Shown here one piece after another: positions 53,101 through 61,746 of a stretch of 64,000 bases of DNA. Source of the DNA: Nocardioides aurantiacus (GTDB lineage Bacteria > Actinomycetota > Actinomycetes > Propionibacteriales > Nocardioidaceae); NCBI RefSeq assembly GCF_003752505.1, contig NZ_RKHO01000001.1, positions 1,922,001 to 1,986,000 on the forward strand, in the 5' to 3' direction. The position numbers and the translations under genes were made by a program. The notes beneath the pieces were generated by a model, which saw only the letters and a program-made list of their open reading frames with translations, did no database searches and was not told the origin of the DNA. Numbering within the stretch: position 1 is the first letter of the stretch; every line of letters starts with the position of its first letter.

Positions 53101-55535
53101 CCGCCACCACCACCCGACACCAGGCCACATCCCCTGCGGCGTTCCTTCGCGACGCCGTCGCCCGCTACCGAGACGCCCTCCACCACGCCGCCGAGCAGGT
53201 GCTCACACCGACCGTCCTCACGGCGCTCGACGGGCAACTTGAGGCGCTGCACCCCGGGATCACGGACCGCCCCGCCTACCCCGCACTCCGCAGTCGCATC
53301 GCTCTACTCTCCCTCGACCACCGGGACCCCATCGAGACTGTCGCCGCCTCCCTGGCCATCGAACCCGCCGACCGCGCCCAGGATCCCGAGGCCGTGGTGG
53401 AATCGCGGCTTGCGAACGACTCATTCGCTGTCAGAGATGAGGTCCCGCTCCCCTGGCTCGACCACATCCCTCAGACCCTCGCCGCAGATCCCACCTGGGG
53501 CACCTACCTCGCCGCCCGCACCGCGCGCATTACCAACCTCGCCACCGCCGTCCGCGAACAGACCCACTCCTGGACGCCCACCACCGCACCCCGTTGGGCA
53601 ACCCCTCTGACCGACCCCGAGCACCCCGACCTCCTCGCCGATCTGGCCGTCTGGCGAGCTGCCCACAACATCCCCGACACAGTGCCACGCCCCACCGGTC
53701 CCCTGCAGCAGTCAGCTCGATCACTGGAGCACCAACGACACCTCGACCGTCGTGTCCGCTGCGCCCACCCCGGAGCACGCGACCACCGTCACGACATCGA
53801 CGCAGAGCTGCCCGCCGCGGTCACGATGGGTGTGGGTCGGAGCGCGCTCGTCGAACGCCTGTCTCGGCTCCAAGCCGTGGGCGTCCCCGTGCCCGACCTG
53901 CTCGACACAGTCACCCGCGACACACGCCCGTTGCCAGACGACTGCGCGGCCGACGCGCTGTGGTGGCGCATCGTCCGCCACCTCGGACCGGCTGCACTTC
54001 AGGCCAGCGGCGACAATGCGCGGACCTTGCGCCCTGACTGGGCCCCCGCCCTCGTCTCGGCACTAGGCGACGAGATCGCACAACGTGTAATGGACGACCC
54101 GAACTGGCCAGCGCTGGTCGCCGCCATCGGAGCCCGCCCCAGCGACTGGACCGCAGACGCACTCATCACCGCCGTCACCCACACCACCGGACCAATGCTC
54201 CCGGCCGAAGAGCTGTGCGCCGCCCTCGTCTGGCGAACCGCTCTCATGACCGACCCGCCCGACGACCTCGAGGACGCGGAGCCACCCGAACCACCCCAGC
54301 CCAACCCCGAACTGCCGGCAGCTGATGTGAGCATGACCGTGCCCGCGTGTGCGACCCCGGTCGAGCGAGTCGTTCAGCTGAACAGCTGGGCGATGGACCA
54401 TTTCGAGGACCTCTACCCGCGCTCGTGGGCACCCGGCTACATGCTTCAGAGGCTCGGTACCGACCTCTTCGAGGAGACCCGCTTCCGGGTCGGCTACGCG
54501 CCACCCGGTCCCACCCACCTCGTCCGGCACCTCACCAGCAGAGGTGCAACCGTGGCGGAACTCCTGGACGCAGGACTCACGCGGCGACGCGACGACGGGC
54601 GGATCACCGACGTGTTCCGCGACCGTCTCGTCTTCCCGATCTACTCCCACAACCAACTGCTCGGCTTCGTCGCACGTCGCAACCCGACCAAGGACGACAC
54701 CTCCTACGCCGGCCCGAAGTACCTCAACACCAGAGCGACTCGCGCCTTCAGCAAGGGCAGGGTCCTCTTTGGCATGGACGAGGCCACTCGGTCTCTCGAC
54801 GCCGGAGCGGTACCCGTGCTCGTCGAAGGACCGCTTGACGCCATCGCCATCACCACCACGTCACCACGTCACATCGGTGTCGCGCCCCTCGGTACGGCGT
54901 TCACGGAACGTCAAGCGCAGAGCCTCCGCCCATACTTTCGACGAGACCGCACCCGCATCGTTGTAGCCACCGACGGAGACAGAGCCGGGTGGCTCGCCGC
55001 CCGAAAAGCATTCTGGCAACTCGCCGCCCTCGGCGCCGATCCTCGACACCTCCGGCTCGGCGCCGGCCTCGACCCCGCGGCAATGGCTGCGACGAGCCGA
55101 TCGGCCCTGTTGGAAGCGTTGGCGCAAGAGTCTTCGAGCCTCGGGTTTGCCCTACTCGACGACCTCGTCCAGACGAGCGAACTCCCAGACGTCGCCTCAA
55201 GACTGTGGCTGTCTCGAAGCGCAGCTCCCATCATCGCGGCGACGCCACCTGAGGGATGGCCAGACCTGATCAGCTCCTGTGAAGCGCGGGCACAGCTACC
55301 ACCCGGTGTCCTACCGATGGAAGTCCTGGAGGCCGCAGAATCCTGGGACCAGGACCCGACTGGCACAGCACGTCGCCAGCTCCGCCGCCTAGCGGCCGAG
55401 CAGCCGACACCGCCGCCCGAACGCAATCAGGGTGCGTCCAACATCCCCCTCGGACACCTATCACCCGACCAGGCTCGCTCCGTTGAGTCGGCCGCCGACC
55501 TCCATCGATGTGCGCGCCCGGTGCCGCGCCCCTGA
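50136..55535 (+). CDS. MobF relaxase-helicase with C-terminal primase/TOPRIM region
   Basis: A 1799-residue conjugation protein. Relaxase domain (1-~310): N-terminal HKLTAGDGYAYLTRQVAAHD, tyrosines in GDYYDERG, WHGSG, and the metal-binding histidines 256, 267 and 269 (FTHRDSR...DLHTHV). RecD/TraI-type helicase (~580-1000): Walker A APAGTGKTT (Lys608), Walker B VVLDEAGQ (Asp685-Glu686), IGDDQQLAAV, and late VQLGYATTVHGAQGMT and YVALTRGRR. Then a ~450-residue linker, and a DnaG-like core (~1405-1680): YMLQRLGTDLFEETRFRVGY, FRDRLVFPIYSHNQLLGFVA, VLVEGPLDAIA (Glu1564) and TDGDRAGW (Asp1613, Asp1615). No CHC2 zinc finger is present. It should nick oriT, unwind the strand and perhaps prime the complementary strand. 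ATG 50136 is chosen by homology of the N-terminus; GTG 50127 is possible. Confidence 0.93.
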   Translation: MGLHKLTAGDGYAYLTRQVAAHDATEKGHRSLGDYYDERGESPGQWHGSGLTELGLAPGQQVSAEQMRSLFGEGRHPDALALEARTAEAGADAPASHAAGALGRPFQVFAAASRFNTEVARAFSDHNRDHGQSWNTALPAEARAEIRTRVGTRLFTEEHDRPPLDARELSGFIARASRHATTAVAGYDLTFSPVKSVSTLWALAAPPVAAQVRAAHDAAVADTLRWLEHEAVFTRLGRGGVRQVPTRGLIAATFTHRDSRAGDPDLHTHVAISNKVQVVADLLSPTGEARWLALDGRMLYQANVAASERYNTRLEAELTTRLGVRFADSPTTPDDRRPVREIDGINTVLTGWWSRRRRAIDVRRAQLASDFQARHGRPPTAVEAIGLAQQATLETRAAKHAPRSERDQRTTWRNEADHVLGGPAEVDHMLARVLRTRPRPATPDHAWTTEAAAAVIEAVESRRATWQVWHLRAEAERQARAANLPRTDLDMLVDDVVDQALASSVRLGVPDPVPEPATLQRPDGSSMYDVHGSTRYTSARILAAEQQILATAERRGRRAVTDVRVEIALAASAADGVTLNDAQAAMVRELATSGALLQLALAPAGTGKTTAMRTLTHAWSQVGGTVVGLAPSAQAAHELRSAIDPAGGHHNDTLAKLTWTITHQAPALWPPWIHDIGPDTMVVLDEAGQAATTDLASAIAYVTGRGGVVRLIGDDQQLAAVSAGGVLRDLQRTHGAVTLSQVRRFDDPAEAAATLALRDGDTSSLGFYADHDRIHVGDRGAATDQAYAAWTSDRAAGLDTVLLAPTRDLVAQLNGRARDDRLTSGPSLEHIDEVVLGDGNHASVGDVIVTRRNDRTLALSATDWVTNGDRWTVTAVHPDHSITARHHGLARHRRLPADYVAQHVQLGYATTVHGAQGMTTDTTHAVVTGDEARQLLYVALTRGRRANHLYLATGHDGDPHSAVHPETLRPLTALDVLTQVIERDGTQESATTTRHQATSPAAFLRDAVARYRDALHHAAEQVLTPTVLTALDGQLEALHPGITDRPAYPALRSRIALLSLDHRDPIETVAASLAIEPADRAQDPEAVVESRLANDSFAVRDEVPLPWLDHIPQTLAADPTWGTYLAARTARITNLATAVREQTHSWTPTTAPRWATPLTDPEHPDLLADLAVWRAAHNIPDTVPRPTGPLQQSARSLEHQRHLDRRVRCAHPGARDHRHDIDAELPAAVTMGVGRSALVERLSRLQAVGVPVPDLLDTVTRDTRPLPDDCAADALWWRIVRHLGPAALQASGDNARTLRPDWAPALVSALGDEIAQRVMDDPNWPALVAAIGARPSDWTADALITAVTHTTGPMLPAEELCAALVWRTALMTDPPDDLEDAEPPEPPQPNPELPAADVSMTVPACATPVERVVQLNSWAMDHFEDLYPRSWAPGYMLQRLGTDLFEETRFRVGYAPPGPTHLVRHLTSRGATVAELLDAGLTRRRDDGRITDVFRDRLVFPIYSHNQLLGFVARRNPTKDDTSYAGPKYLNTRATRAFSKGRVLFGMDEATRSLDAGAVPVLVEGPLDAIAITTTSPRHIGVAPLGTAFTERQAQSLRPYFRRDRTRIVVATDGDRAGWLAARKAFWQLAALGADPRHLRLGAGLDPAAMAATSRSALLEALAQESSSLGFALLDDLVQTSELPDVASRLWLSRSAAPIIAATPPEGWPDLISSCEARAQLPPGVLPMEVLEAAESWDQDPTGTARRQLRRLAAEQPTPPPERNQGASNIPLGHLSPDQARSVESAADLHRCARPVPRP

Positions 55536-55674
55536 GCCAAGGGGTGTCGCTGCCTGCCCGGGGCGGTGTGACGCGGCCCAAGCGTCGTTTGGCGTTCCGC
55601 CCTGTTGCCGAATGAGCGCGGTGATCTCCCCAGTTTCCAGCACTCTGAGGCGGGCCACGGGTGATGCTTTAGCT

Positions 55675-56502
55675 ATGTCACAGGGGGAGGCGGGCGGCAG
55701 CGCGCAGGCCAAGTTCCGAGCGCTCACACGAGCCTGGCGCAAACGGAAGCGCAAGGTGTTCGCGGTGGTCACTGTGGTCTGCGGATCCATCTTCATCTTT
55801 TCGTGGATCGCAGCACATGTATGGCCGTTCTGGACGTTCATGTTCGGGCTCTGGGCCGGGGCGTCGATGTGCTTCTGGATGACGGCTCGAACCTCGCCCC
55901 CAGCTTGGATCGAGCAGTGGCAACAAGGCGCATTTGGTGAGCAGGCAACCGGCAAGCAGCTCAAAGAACTGGAACGCGAGGGCTGGGTGGTGCTACACGA
56001 CCTGCCTCGAGGCGACGGCAATGTCGACCACGTGCTGATCGGACCTGGCGGGGTGTTCGTGCTCGACACCAAACGAATCGATGGCCGCGTGATCGTGGAG
56101 GACGGGATCGTGACAGTCAGGCGAATCGATGACCCAGAGCTGCGCTACGAACATCGGGGCACTGGCCATCTCCTGCGCCTGGCGAGCGAGACCCACCACC
56201 GGGTACTGGCGGCCAGTCGGATCAACGTATGGGTGACCCCAGTGATGGTCTGGTGGGCTGACTTCCCGCAGCGAGTGATCTCCGGGCGATGCACTCACGT
56301 TCAAGGTGAAGACCTCGTCCAGTGGCTTCGAGACCGCCCGGCGCAGCTCGCGCCTTCGCGGCTCGAGCAGGTAGCCAATGCGGTCCGCACTGCATGGCCT
56401 TCACTCGCCGCCGAACGATCAGCGCCTGACGCCTGGGCGATCGCGGTGGAATGGTCCTACACCTTGATGGCCGGGCGCCCCGTCGCCGGTCGTTCGTCTT
56501 AG
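55675..56502 (+). CDS. NERD-domain membrane protein
   Basis: A 275-residue protein. Two adjacent membrane helices (FAVVTVVCGSIFIFSWIAAH, FWTFMFGLWAGASMCFWMT) precede a NERD (nuclease-related) domain: FGEQATGKQLKELEREGWVV, LHDLPRGDGNVDHVLIGPGG, VFVLDTKRIDGRVIVEDG, showing the E-x-T, D-H and D-x-K residues of the restriction-endonuclease-like core. A C-terminal helical domain follows. It starts 139 bp after the relaxase gene on the same strand. NERD proteins are linked to DNA processing and defence, without a proven activity. Confidence 0.85.
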   Translation: MSQGEAGGSAQAKFRALTRAWRKRKRKVFAVVTVVCGSIFIFSWIAAHVWPFWTFMFGLWAGASMCFWMTARTSPPAWIEQWQQGAFGEQATGKQLKELEREGWVVLHDLPRGDGNVDHVLIGPGGVFVLDTKRIDGRVIVEDGIVTVRRIDDPELRYEHRGTGHLLRLASETHHRVLAASRINVWVTPVMVWWADFPQRVISGRCTHVQGEDLVQWLRDRPAQLAPSRLEQVANAVRTAWPSLAAERSAPDAWAIAVEWSYTLMAGRPVAGRSS

Positions 56503-56804
56503 TTCTCGCGGCCGAGGGTGTACTGCACCCCGAAGTGGTCAGCAATCGCGGCGGTCGTTTCGCAACCCCACGTCGCGCTTCGGGTGATCGGGACCCGGTC
56601 CATTCCCGAGTCGCACTCTCCGTCGCCGGTGCCGCAATCTCGATGAAGAGCAAGGATCCTCCGCGCGAGCTGATCGTCGATCGCGTTGAACCGGCGCATG
56701 GCATCTACCCATCGGGGCACCGGGGCGGGGTTGGTGTGAACCTCGTGTACAACGTCCGTTTGCAACCGCTCGCTGGCTTCGGCGTCGTACTCGTATCGCG
56801 GCAT
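56499..56804 (-). CDS. hypothetical protein, 101 residues
   Basis: A small soluble protein: YEYDAEASERLQTDVVHEVH, WVDAMRRFNAIDDQLARRIL, then HRDCGTGDGECDSGMDR with two cysteines, and ATWGCETTAAIADHFGVQYT. It converges with the NERD gene and overlaps its end by four bases. Not recognised. Confidence 0.5.
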   Translation of the reverse strand: MPRYEYDAEASERLQTDVVHEVHTNPAPVPRWVDAMRRFNAIDDQLARRILALHRDCGTGDGECDSGMDRVPITRSATWGCETTAAIADHFGVQYTLGREN

Positions 56805-57006
56805 CCCGTAACGCTAGGGCTGAAGCGGCGACACGTCTTGAGTATTCGCCGGGAGGCTCGCGGGTCGCGGAAGGGGTCCGACAGGCGGCGGTAAGACACG
56901 GACGCTCTGCGTCTGGCGACGGATCGTCGCGCGGGCTGTGATCAGGGTCGGATCGTCATGCGGGGCATCACCACAGTCGGATCGTCACGCGAGGCGGCTG
57001 GATACC

Positions 57007-57390
57007 TCACGCGACGCAGAATTCGTTGCCCTCCGGGTCCAGCATGACGATGTGTCCGAGCGCGTCCCCGTAATGCTCCTCGCGGACGAGAGTCGCGCCG
57101 ATAGCCACGAGCTCAGGCACCTTGCTGCGAATCAGCCGTTCGCGTTCCGCCATGTCCCACGGACCTTCACCGGCGACCCGGATATCGATGTGGAGCCTGT
57201 TCTTGGCGGACTTCCCTTCCGGGACACGGAGCCAACCGATGACCGGCCCTCGACCCTCAGGGTCGACGATCGATGCGCCATCAGGATCCTCGTAGCCGGG
57301 CTCCGGGACATACGCGAGAGCCGCAGACCAGAAGGCCGCCAGCCGGTGAGGGTCGGTGGCATCCCCGCCCAGGGTCCAATGCATAGCCAT
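57007..57390 (-). CDS. VOC family protein (glyoxalase-like)
   Basis: A 127-residue vicinal-oxygen-chelate protein of the Glyoxalase_6 type. It has the paired beta-alpha-beta-beta-beta layout: HWTLGGDATDPHRLAAFWSA, LAYVPEPGYEDPDGASIVDP, PVIGWLRVPEGKSAKNRLHI, DIRVAGEGPW and VIMLDPEGNEFCVA-like ending (HIVMLDPEGNEFCVA), with His and Glu metal ligands. Many members confer resistance or act as dioxygenase-like enzymes; specificity is unknown. Confidence 0.9.
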   Translation of the reverse strand: MAMHWTLGGDATDPHRLAAFWSAALAYVPEPGYEDPDGASIVDPEGRGPVIGWLRVPEGKSAKNRLHIDIRVAGEGPWDMAERERLIRSKVPELVAIGATLVREEHYGDALGHIVMLDPEGNEFCVA

Positions 57391-57872
57391 TGTCGCAGGC
57401 TATGGGGTGGCGCGGACGAGACATCCCGGCCGGTCTGGACGTCGCCGCCAGCCAGACCTGCCGCTGGCAGCCCCCACGAGCGCGCTGGCGGTCACGATCG
57501 CGACCGCCTCGATGGGGTCTGGGTCTGGGGCGTGATCACGCCGGCGCGGCGACCAAGGCGCTGGATGTGGGCGCGGTCGTCGACCTCGACGGCAACAACA
57601 GGCAAGTGAAGCGGACTCAGCGGCCAGGCCGAGGCCCGGGATCTCTCGCCATCATCGACGGAGCCGCACGGGGCGAAGGACTCAGTGCACCCCGTTCGCA
57701 GCACCAACGGACTGGGTGCCAGCGTCCCAGGTCGGTGTTCAAGCGAGGCCATGCTTGCCAGCAGGGTGTCAATCAGAGGCTCCTGGGGACGTCGAGGGCA
57801 TGACAGGTGTCATCCTCAGGTCGTGACAGCGGGAGCATCCTCCCGGCCTGCGGGTGGAGCAAGGTGGTCCTC
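57391..57872. other. gap before the ABC operon
   Basis: About 480 bp. No gene I can support. A plus-strand frame with LDVGAVVDLDGNNRQVKRTQ could be a piece of an old transposase, but no ends or other motifs are visible. The distal part should hold the promoter of the ABC operon. Confidence 0.3.
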
Positions 57873-58832
57873 ATGAGCGTCCCCGCTGTCCTGCTGCAGG
57901 ATCTCCGCAAGACCTTTGCCGCGTCGGGCGGGACCGTCACCGCGGTCGACGGCGTAGACGTGGAGATCGGGGCCGGCGAGGTCGTCGCCCTGCTCGGGCC
58001 GAACGGCGCCGGCAAGACCACGACCCTGGACGTGGTGCTGGGGCTGGCGGCCCCGACGAGCGGCCACGCCGAGGTGCTCGGTCTGCCGCCGCGCCAGGCC
58101 GTGTTGGACGGGCGGGTCGCCGCGGTCCTGCAGACCGGTGGCCTGCTCCGCGACCTGACCGTGAGCGAGACCGTCGAGCTGGTGGCCTCGACGTATGCCC
58201 GCCCCGCCCCCGTCGCCGAGGTCATGGCCCGGGCGGGCGTGGCCGACCTCGCCGGCCGGCTGGTGTCGCGGTGCAGCGGCGGGGAGCAGCAACGGCTCCG
58301 CTTCGCCCTCGCCCTGCTGCCCGACCCCGAGCTGCTGGTGCTGGACGAGCCCACGGCCGGGATGGACGTCACCGGGCGACGCGAGTTCTGGGCCACCATG
58401 CACGCCGACAGCGGCCGCGGTCGCACGGTCGTCTTCGCCACGCACTACCTCGAGGAGGCCGACGACTTCGCCGACCGGATCGTCCTCGTCGCGGCCGGCC
58501 GGGTCGTCGCCGACGGGCCCACCGCGGAGATCCGGGCCATGGCCACGGGTCGGGTCGTGCACGCCGACCTCCCACCCGGCCTGGACGCAGTCGCGGCCGC
58601 GGACGTCGTACGACGTCTGGAGCGGTTGCCCGGGGTCGGCAGCGCGCGGTTGCAGGCCGGGAGGCTCGAGGTGCGCAGCGCCGACTCCGACCTCGTGGCG
58701 CGGGTGCTGCTGACCGAGCTCGGGGGGCGCAACCTCGAGGTCGCCACGGGCAGCCTCGAGGACGCCTTCGTGCAGCTCACTGCGTCCACGCCAGCCACCT
58801 CGGCCACCGCAGCACCGGAGGCAGCTCGATGA
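57873..58832 (+). CDS. ABC transporter ATP-binding protein (DrrA-like)
   Basis: A 319-residue ATPase of the drug/natural-product export group. Walker A is LGPNGAGKTTTLDVVLGL, the Q-loop is VAAVLQTGGLL, the signature is VSRCSGGEQQRLRFALAL, Walker B is LLVLDEPTAGMD, and the H-loop is VVFATHYLEEADDFAD. The C-terminal ~80 residues form the extra regulatory domain typical of DrrA/NodI-like ATPases. ATG 57873 follows AAGGTGG. Its TGA overlaps the permease start, first of four coupled genes. Confidence 0.93.
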   Translation: MSVPAVLLQDLRKTFAASGGTVTAVDGVDVEIGAGEVVALLGPNGAGKTTTLDVVLGLAAPTSGHAEVLGLPPRQAVLDGRVAAVLQTGGLLRDLTVSETVELVASTYARPAPVAEVMARAGVADLAGRLVSRCSGGEQQRLRFALALLPDPELLVLDEPTAGMDVTGRREFWATMHADSGRGRTVVFATHYLEEADDFADRIVLVAAGRVVADGPTAEIRAMATGRVVHADLPPGLDAVAAADVVRRLERLPGVGSARLQAGRLEVRSADSDLVARVLLTELGGRNLEVATGSLEDAFVQLTASTPATSATAAPEAAR

Positions 58833-59641
58833 CGACCACCACCACCACCACCACCACCACGACCCCACGGGCCGCCGGGCTGCTCAACCCGACCTTGCTG
58901 CGGCTGGAGCTGCGGCGGCTCTCCCGCGACCGCGCCACCATCTTCTTCACCGCGGTGCTCCCCGGCTTCTTCTACCTGATCTTCGGCGCAACGCAGCAGT
59001 ACGCCGACGAGAGCGTCGGCAACGGCAACGTGGCCATGCTGATCATGGTGTCCATGGCGGCGTACGGCGCGGTCACGGCGACCGTGTCGATCGGTGGCGC
59101 GGCCGCCGTCGAGCGGATGCAGGGCTGGGGGCGTCAGCTGGGGCTGACCCCGCTCCGCGACGCGACGTACGTAGTCACCAAGGCGGTGGTCGCCGTGCTC
59201 GTGGCCGGGCTGCCGATCGCGCTCGTGTTCGCCCTCGGTGCGATCACGGGTGCTCGGGCTCCCTGGTGGGCCTGGGGCGGCGCGGCCCTGGTGATCCTGC
59301 TCGGCGCTTCCGTCTTCGCCCTCTACGGCCTCTGCTTCGGGCTGGCGTTCCGGTCAGAGGCGGCGCTGAGCGCGGCGAGCGGGAGCATCGTCGTGCTGGG
59401 GTTCCTCGGCAACATCTTCGTCCCGCTCTCGGGGACCATGCTCGACGTGGCGCGCTGGACGCCTCTGTACGGCTACGTCACGCTGGCGCGCTACCCCGTC
59501 ACCGAGGGCGTGCTGCTCAGCAACGACGGGGCCACGACCACCGAGCCGCTGTGGATCGCGGTCGCCAACGTGACGCTATGGTCCCTGCTGCTCGCGACGG
59601 TGGCGACCTCGCTGGTCCACCGCGGGCGGTCCCGGCAGTGA
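58829..59641 (+). CDS. ABC transporter permease (ABC-2 type)
   Basis: A 270-residue integral membrane permease with six helices; motifs include LLRLELRRLSRDRATIFFTA, VLPGFFYLIFG, GRQLGLTPLRDATYVVTKAV and GFLGNIFVPLSGTMLDVARW. An odd N-terminal run of about eleven threonines is encoded by an ACC/ACG repeat right after the start. The ATG is inside the ATPase stop (ATGA) and its own stop overlaps the kinase GTG. Together with the ATPase it forms an export ABC pump. Confidence 0.92.
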   Translation: MTTTTTTTTTTTPRAAGLLNPTLLRLELRRLSRDRATIFFTAVLPGFFYLIFGATQQYADESVGNGNVAMLIMVSMAAYGAVTATVSIGGAAAVERMQGWGRQLGLTPLRDATYVVTKAVVAVLVAGLPIALVFALGAITGARAPWWAWGGAALVILLGASVFALYGLCFGLAFRSEAALSAASGSIVVLGFLGNIFVPLSGTMLDVARWTPLYGYVTLARYPVTEGVLLSNDGATTTEPLWIAVANVTLWSLLLATVATSLVHRGRSRQ

Positions 59642-60723
59642 GCACGGAGGTTGCTCCGCGCGACCCCTGGGAGCGGTTCGGCTGGTTGATGTGGTCGGGC
59701 TGGGTGGTGTTCCTGGTCTTCCCGGTGGTGGCGGCACTGCAGGCGGACCGCGGGTGGGCGCCCCGGCTGCTGGCCGTGGCCCTGGTCCTGGGCTTCGCCG
59801 CGGCGTACGTCGGGGAGGTGCTGCGGCTCACCTCTGACCGGCACTGGCGGCGGTCCGTCCCCGAGCCGGTCGTCGTGCTGGTGCTCCTCTTCGCCCTGGC
59901 CGCGGCCACCGTCCCGACCATCGGCGCGGCTGCACTGTCGTTCGTGCCGTTCCTGCAGTCCTTCGGCGTCTTCGGGCTGCCGCGGCCGCTGTGCTGGATC
60001 TACGCCGGGGCACTCCTGGCCGCCACCGCGCTAGCGACCGTTCTGTGGCTGGGACCCGAGGACCTGTCGCTGCTATTCATCCTGGTCGGCGTCACCGCGG
60101 CGGCCGTGGCCGGTCGGCTGCTGGGCGAGCACGGCCAGGCCTACGAGTCGGCGGTGCGGGGCCAGGACCTGGCGACCGAGCGGGAACGGCTGGCCCGCGA
60201 CGTGCACGACGTGCTGGGCCACAGCCTGACCGTCGTCATCGTCAAGGCCGAGCTGGCCGCCCGCCTCGTCGAGGCCGACCCCGCACGGGCACGGGAGGAG
60301 CTGGCCGACATCCAGCGGCTGAGTCGCGAGGCGCTGGGCGAGATCCGGGCCACCGTGGGCGGGCTTCGAGCGGCTCGACTCTCCACCGAGATCGAGCACG
60401 CCCGGGAGGCCCTGCTCGGTGCCGGAATGGTGCCCGACCTGCCGACCGACGAGCGGGTGCTCGACCCGCGCTACCGCGTGGTGCTGGGCTGGGTGCTGCG
60501 GGAGGCGGTCACCAACGTCGTGCGCCACAGCCGCGCCGACCGCTGCAGCGCATGGTTGACCGAGAGCTCCCTCGTCGTCGAGGACGACGGCCGGGGCCTC
60601 GGTGACACGCCGGAGGGCAACGGCCTCCGGGGGCTGCGCGAGCGCGTCCACGGAGCAGGCGGACACTTCACCGTCGGGCCCGGACAGGACGGGCGGGGCA
60701 CCCGTCTGGAGGCGTCGTGGTGA
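59638..60723 (+). CDS. DesK-type sensor histidine kinase
   Basis: A 361-residue membrane kinase. About five or six N-terminal helices (FGWLMWSGWVVFLVFPVVAA and others up to ~residue 150) are followed by HisKA_3: ERLARDVHDVLGHSLTVVIV (His) and an HATPase with LREAVTNVVRHSRADRCSAW, EDDGRGLG and NGLRGLRERV. The structure is that of DesK/LiaS-like kinases that watch the membrane or bound pump. The GTG overlaps the permease stop. Its partner regulator is the next gene. Confidence 0.93.
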   Translation: MSTEVAPRDPWERFGWLMWSGWVVFLVFPVVAALQADRGWAPRLLAVALVLGFAAAYVGEVLRLTSDRHWRRSVPEPVVVLVLLFALAAATVPTIGAAALSFVPFLQSFGVFGLPRPLCWIYAGALLAATALATVLWLGPEDLSLLFILVGVTAAAVAGRLLGEHGQAYESAVRGQDLATERERLARDVHDVLGHSLTVVIVKAELAARLVEADPARAREELADIQRLSREALGEIRATVGGLRAARLSTEIEHAREALLGAGMVPDLPTDERVLDPRYRVVLGWVLREAVTNVVRHSRADRCSAWLTESSLVVEDDGRGLGDTPEGNGLRGLRERVHGAGGHFTVGPGQDGRGTRLEASW

Positions 60724-61334
60724 GCACCCCGATCCGGTTGCTCCTCGCCGACGACCAAGCCCTGGTACGCCACGCCCTGGCCGCGCTGCTCGACCTGGAG
60801 ACCGACCTGGAGGTCGTCGCCCAGGTCGGCCGGGGCGACGAGGTCTTCGCAGCGGTGCGGGAGCACGACCCGGACGTCTGCCTGCTCGACGTCGAGATGC
60901 CCGGGCGCGACGGCATCGCCGCCTGTGCCGAGGTCACGGCCGCCCGCCCCACCACTCGGGTGCTGATGGTGACGACGTTCGGCCGCCCGGGCTACCTGCG
61001 CCGTGCCCTGGACGCGGGTGCGGCCGGGTTCGTCGTCAAGGACATCCCCGCCCCACAGCTCGTCGAGGCCGTACGTCGCGTTCACGCGGGACTGCGGGTG
61101 GTCGACCCCACGCTCGCCACCGAGTCGTTGCTGGGTGGGCCCAGCCCACTGACCGGGCGCGAGGCGGAGGTGCTGCGCCTCGCGCTCGAGGGCGCCCCGG
61201 TCGCGGGCATCGCCGCCCGGCTGCACCTCTCCCCGGGCACTGTGCGCAACCACCTGTCCGCCGCGATCGGCAAGACCGGCACCCGCACCCGGGTGGAAGC
61301 CGCCCGAGCAGCCCTGGACCGCGGCTGGATCTGA
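60720..61334 (+). CDS. NarL/DesR-type response regulator
   Basis: A 204-residue regulator. Receiver domain: RLLLADDQALVRHALAALLD (acidic pair), phosphoacceptor Asp in VCLLDVEMPGRDG, and K in FVVKDIPAPQLVEAV. LuxR-type DNA-binding domain: LTGREAEVLRLALEGAPVAG, IAARLHLSPGTVRNHLSAAI. The GTG at 60720 overlaps the kinase stop (an adjacent GTG at 60717 exists). It probably controls its own ABC operon. Coupling of all four genes implies balanced production. Confidence 0.93.
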   Translation: MSTPIRLLLADDQALVRHALAALLDLETDLEVVAQVGRGDEVFAAVREHDPDVCLLDVEMPGRDGIAACAEVTAARPTTRVLMVTTFGRPGYLRRALDAGAAGFVVKDIPAPQLVEAVRRVHAGLRVVDPTLATESLLGGPSPLTGREAEVLRLALEGAPVAGIAARLHLSPGTVRNHLSAAIGKTGTRTRVEAARAALDRGWI

Positions 61335-61382
61335 GCGGCCGTACGACGGACGGACATCTCAGGCGCCTCAACGGGTAACCCG

Positions 61383-61420
61383 GCCCGCCTGCCCGCCTGC
61401 CCGCCTGCCCGCCTGCCCGG
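61383..61420. repeat. 8-bp tandem repeat after the ABC operon
   Basis: GCCCGCCT is repeated four times and partly a fifth, about 50 bp after the response-regulator stop. It is a slippage-prone tract with no evident function. The rest of 61335-61746 shows no gene. Confidence 0.85.
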
Positions 61421-61746
61421 ACGCCGCCGGTCGGTCTCCCGGGGCGTCTCTCCCGCGCGCCGCGCCCGCCGCTCGAAGGTTGCGGCGTCCTCGCCACAGG
61501 TCGAGGAGTAAGAGCCGGTGGTGGCGCGACGGCGGCGCCACCGAGGGCAAGGCTGCGACGGCCACCACCACCAGAGATGCGCAGCGAGGACGTCCTGCCC
61601 TTCTTCATGATGGGGTTCCTGGCGCGGGTCTCCAGCAAGCTGAGTAGTTCGCCGCAGGCGGCCAGGTGGTGCGACAATGACAGCGACAGTTGGTTCGTTG
61701 TGGAGCCTCTGTCATTGAGCGGGCGCTGAAGCCCCTGGGAGTTCGC

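Noticed and set aside
57391-57872. Insertion-sequence remnant before the ABC operon
   Set aside because: One vaguely transposase-like phrase only; no terminal inverted repeats, no target duplication and no catalytic motif.
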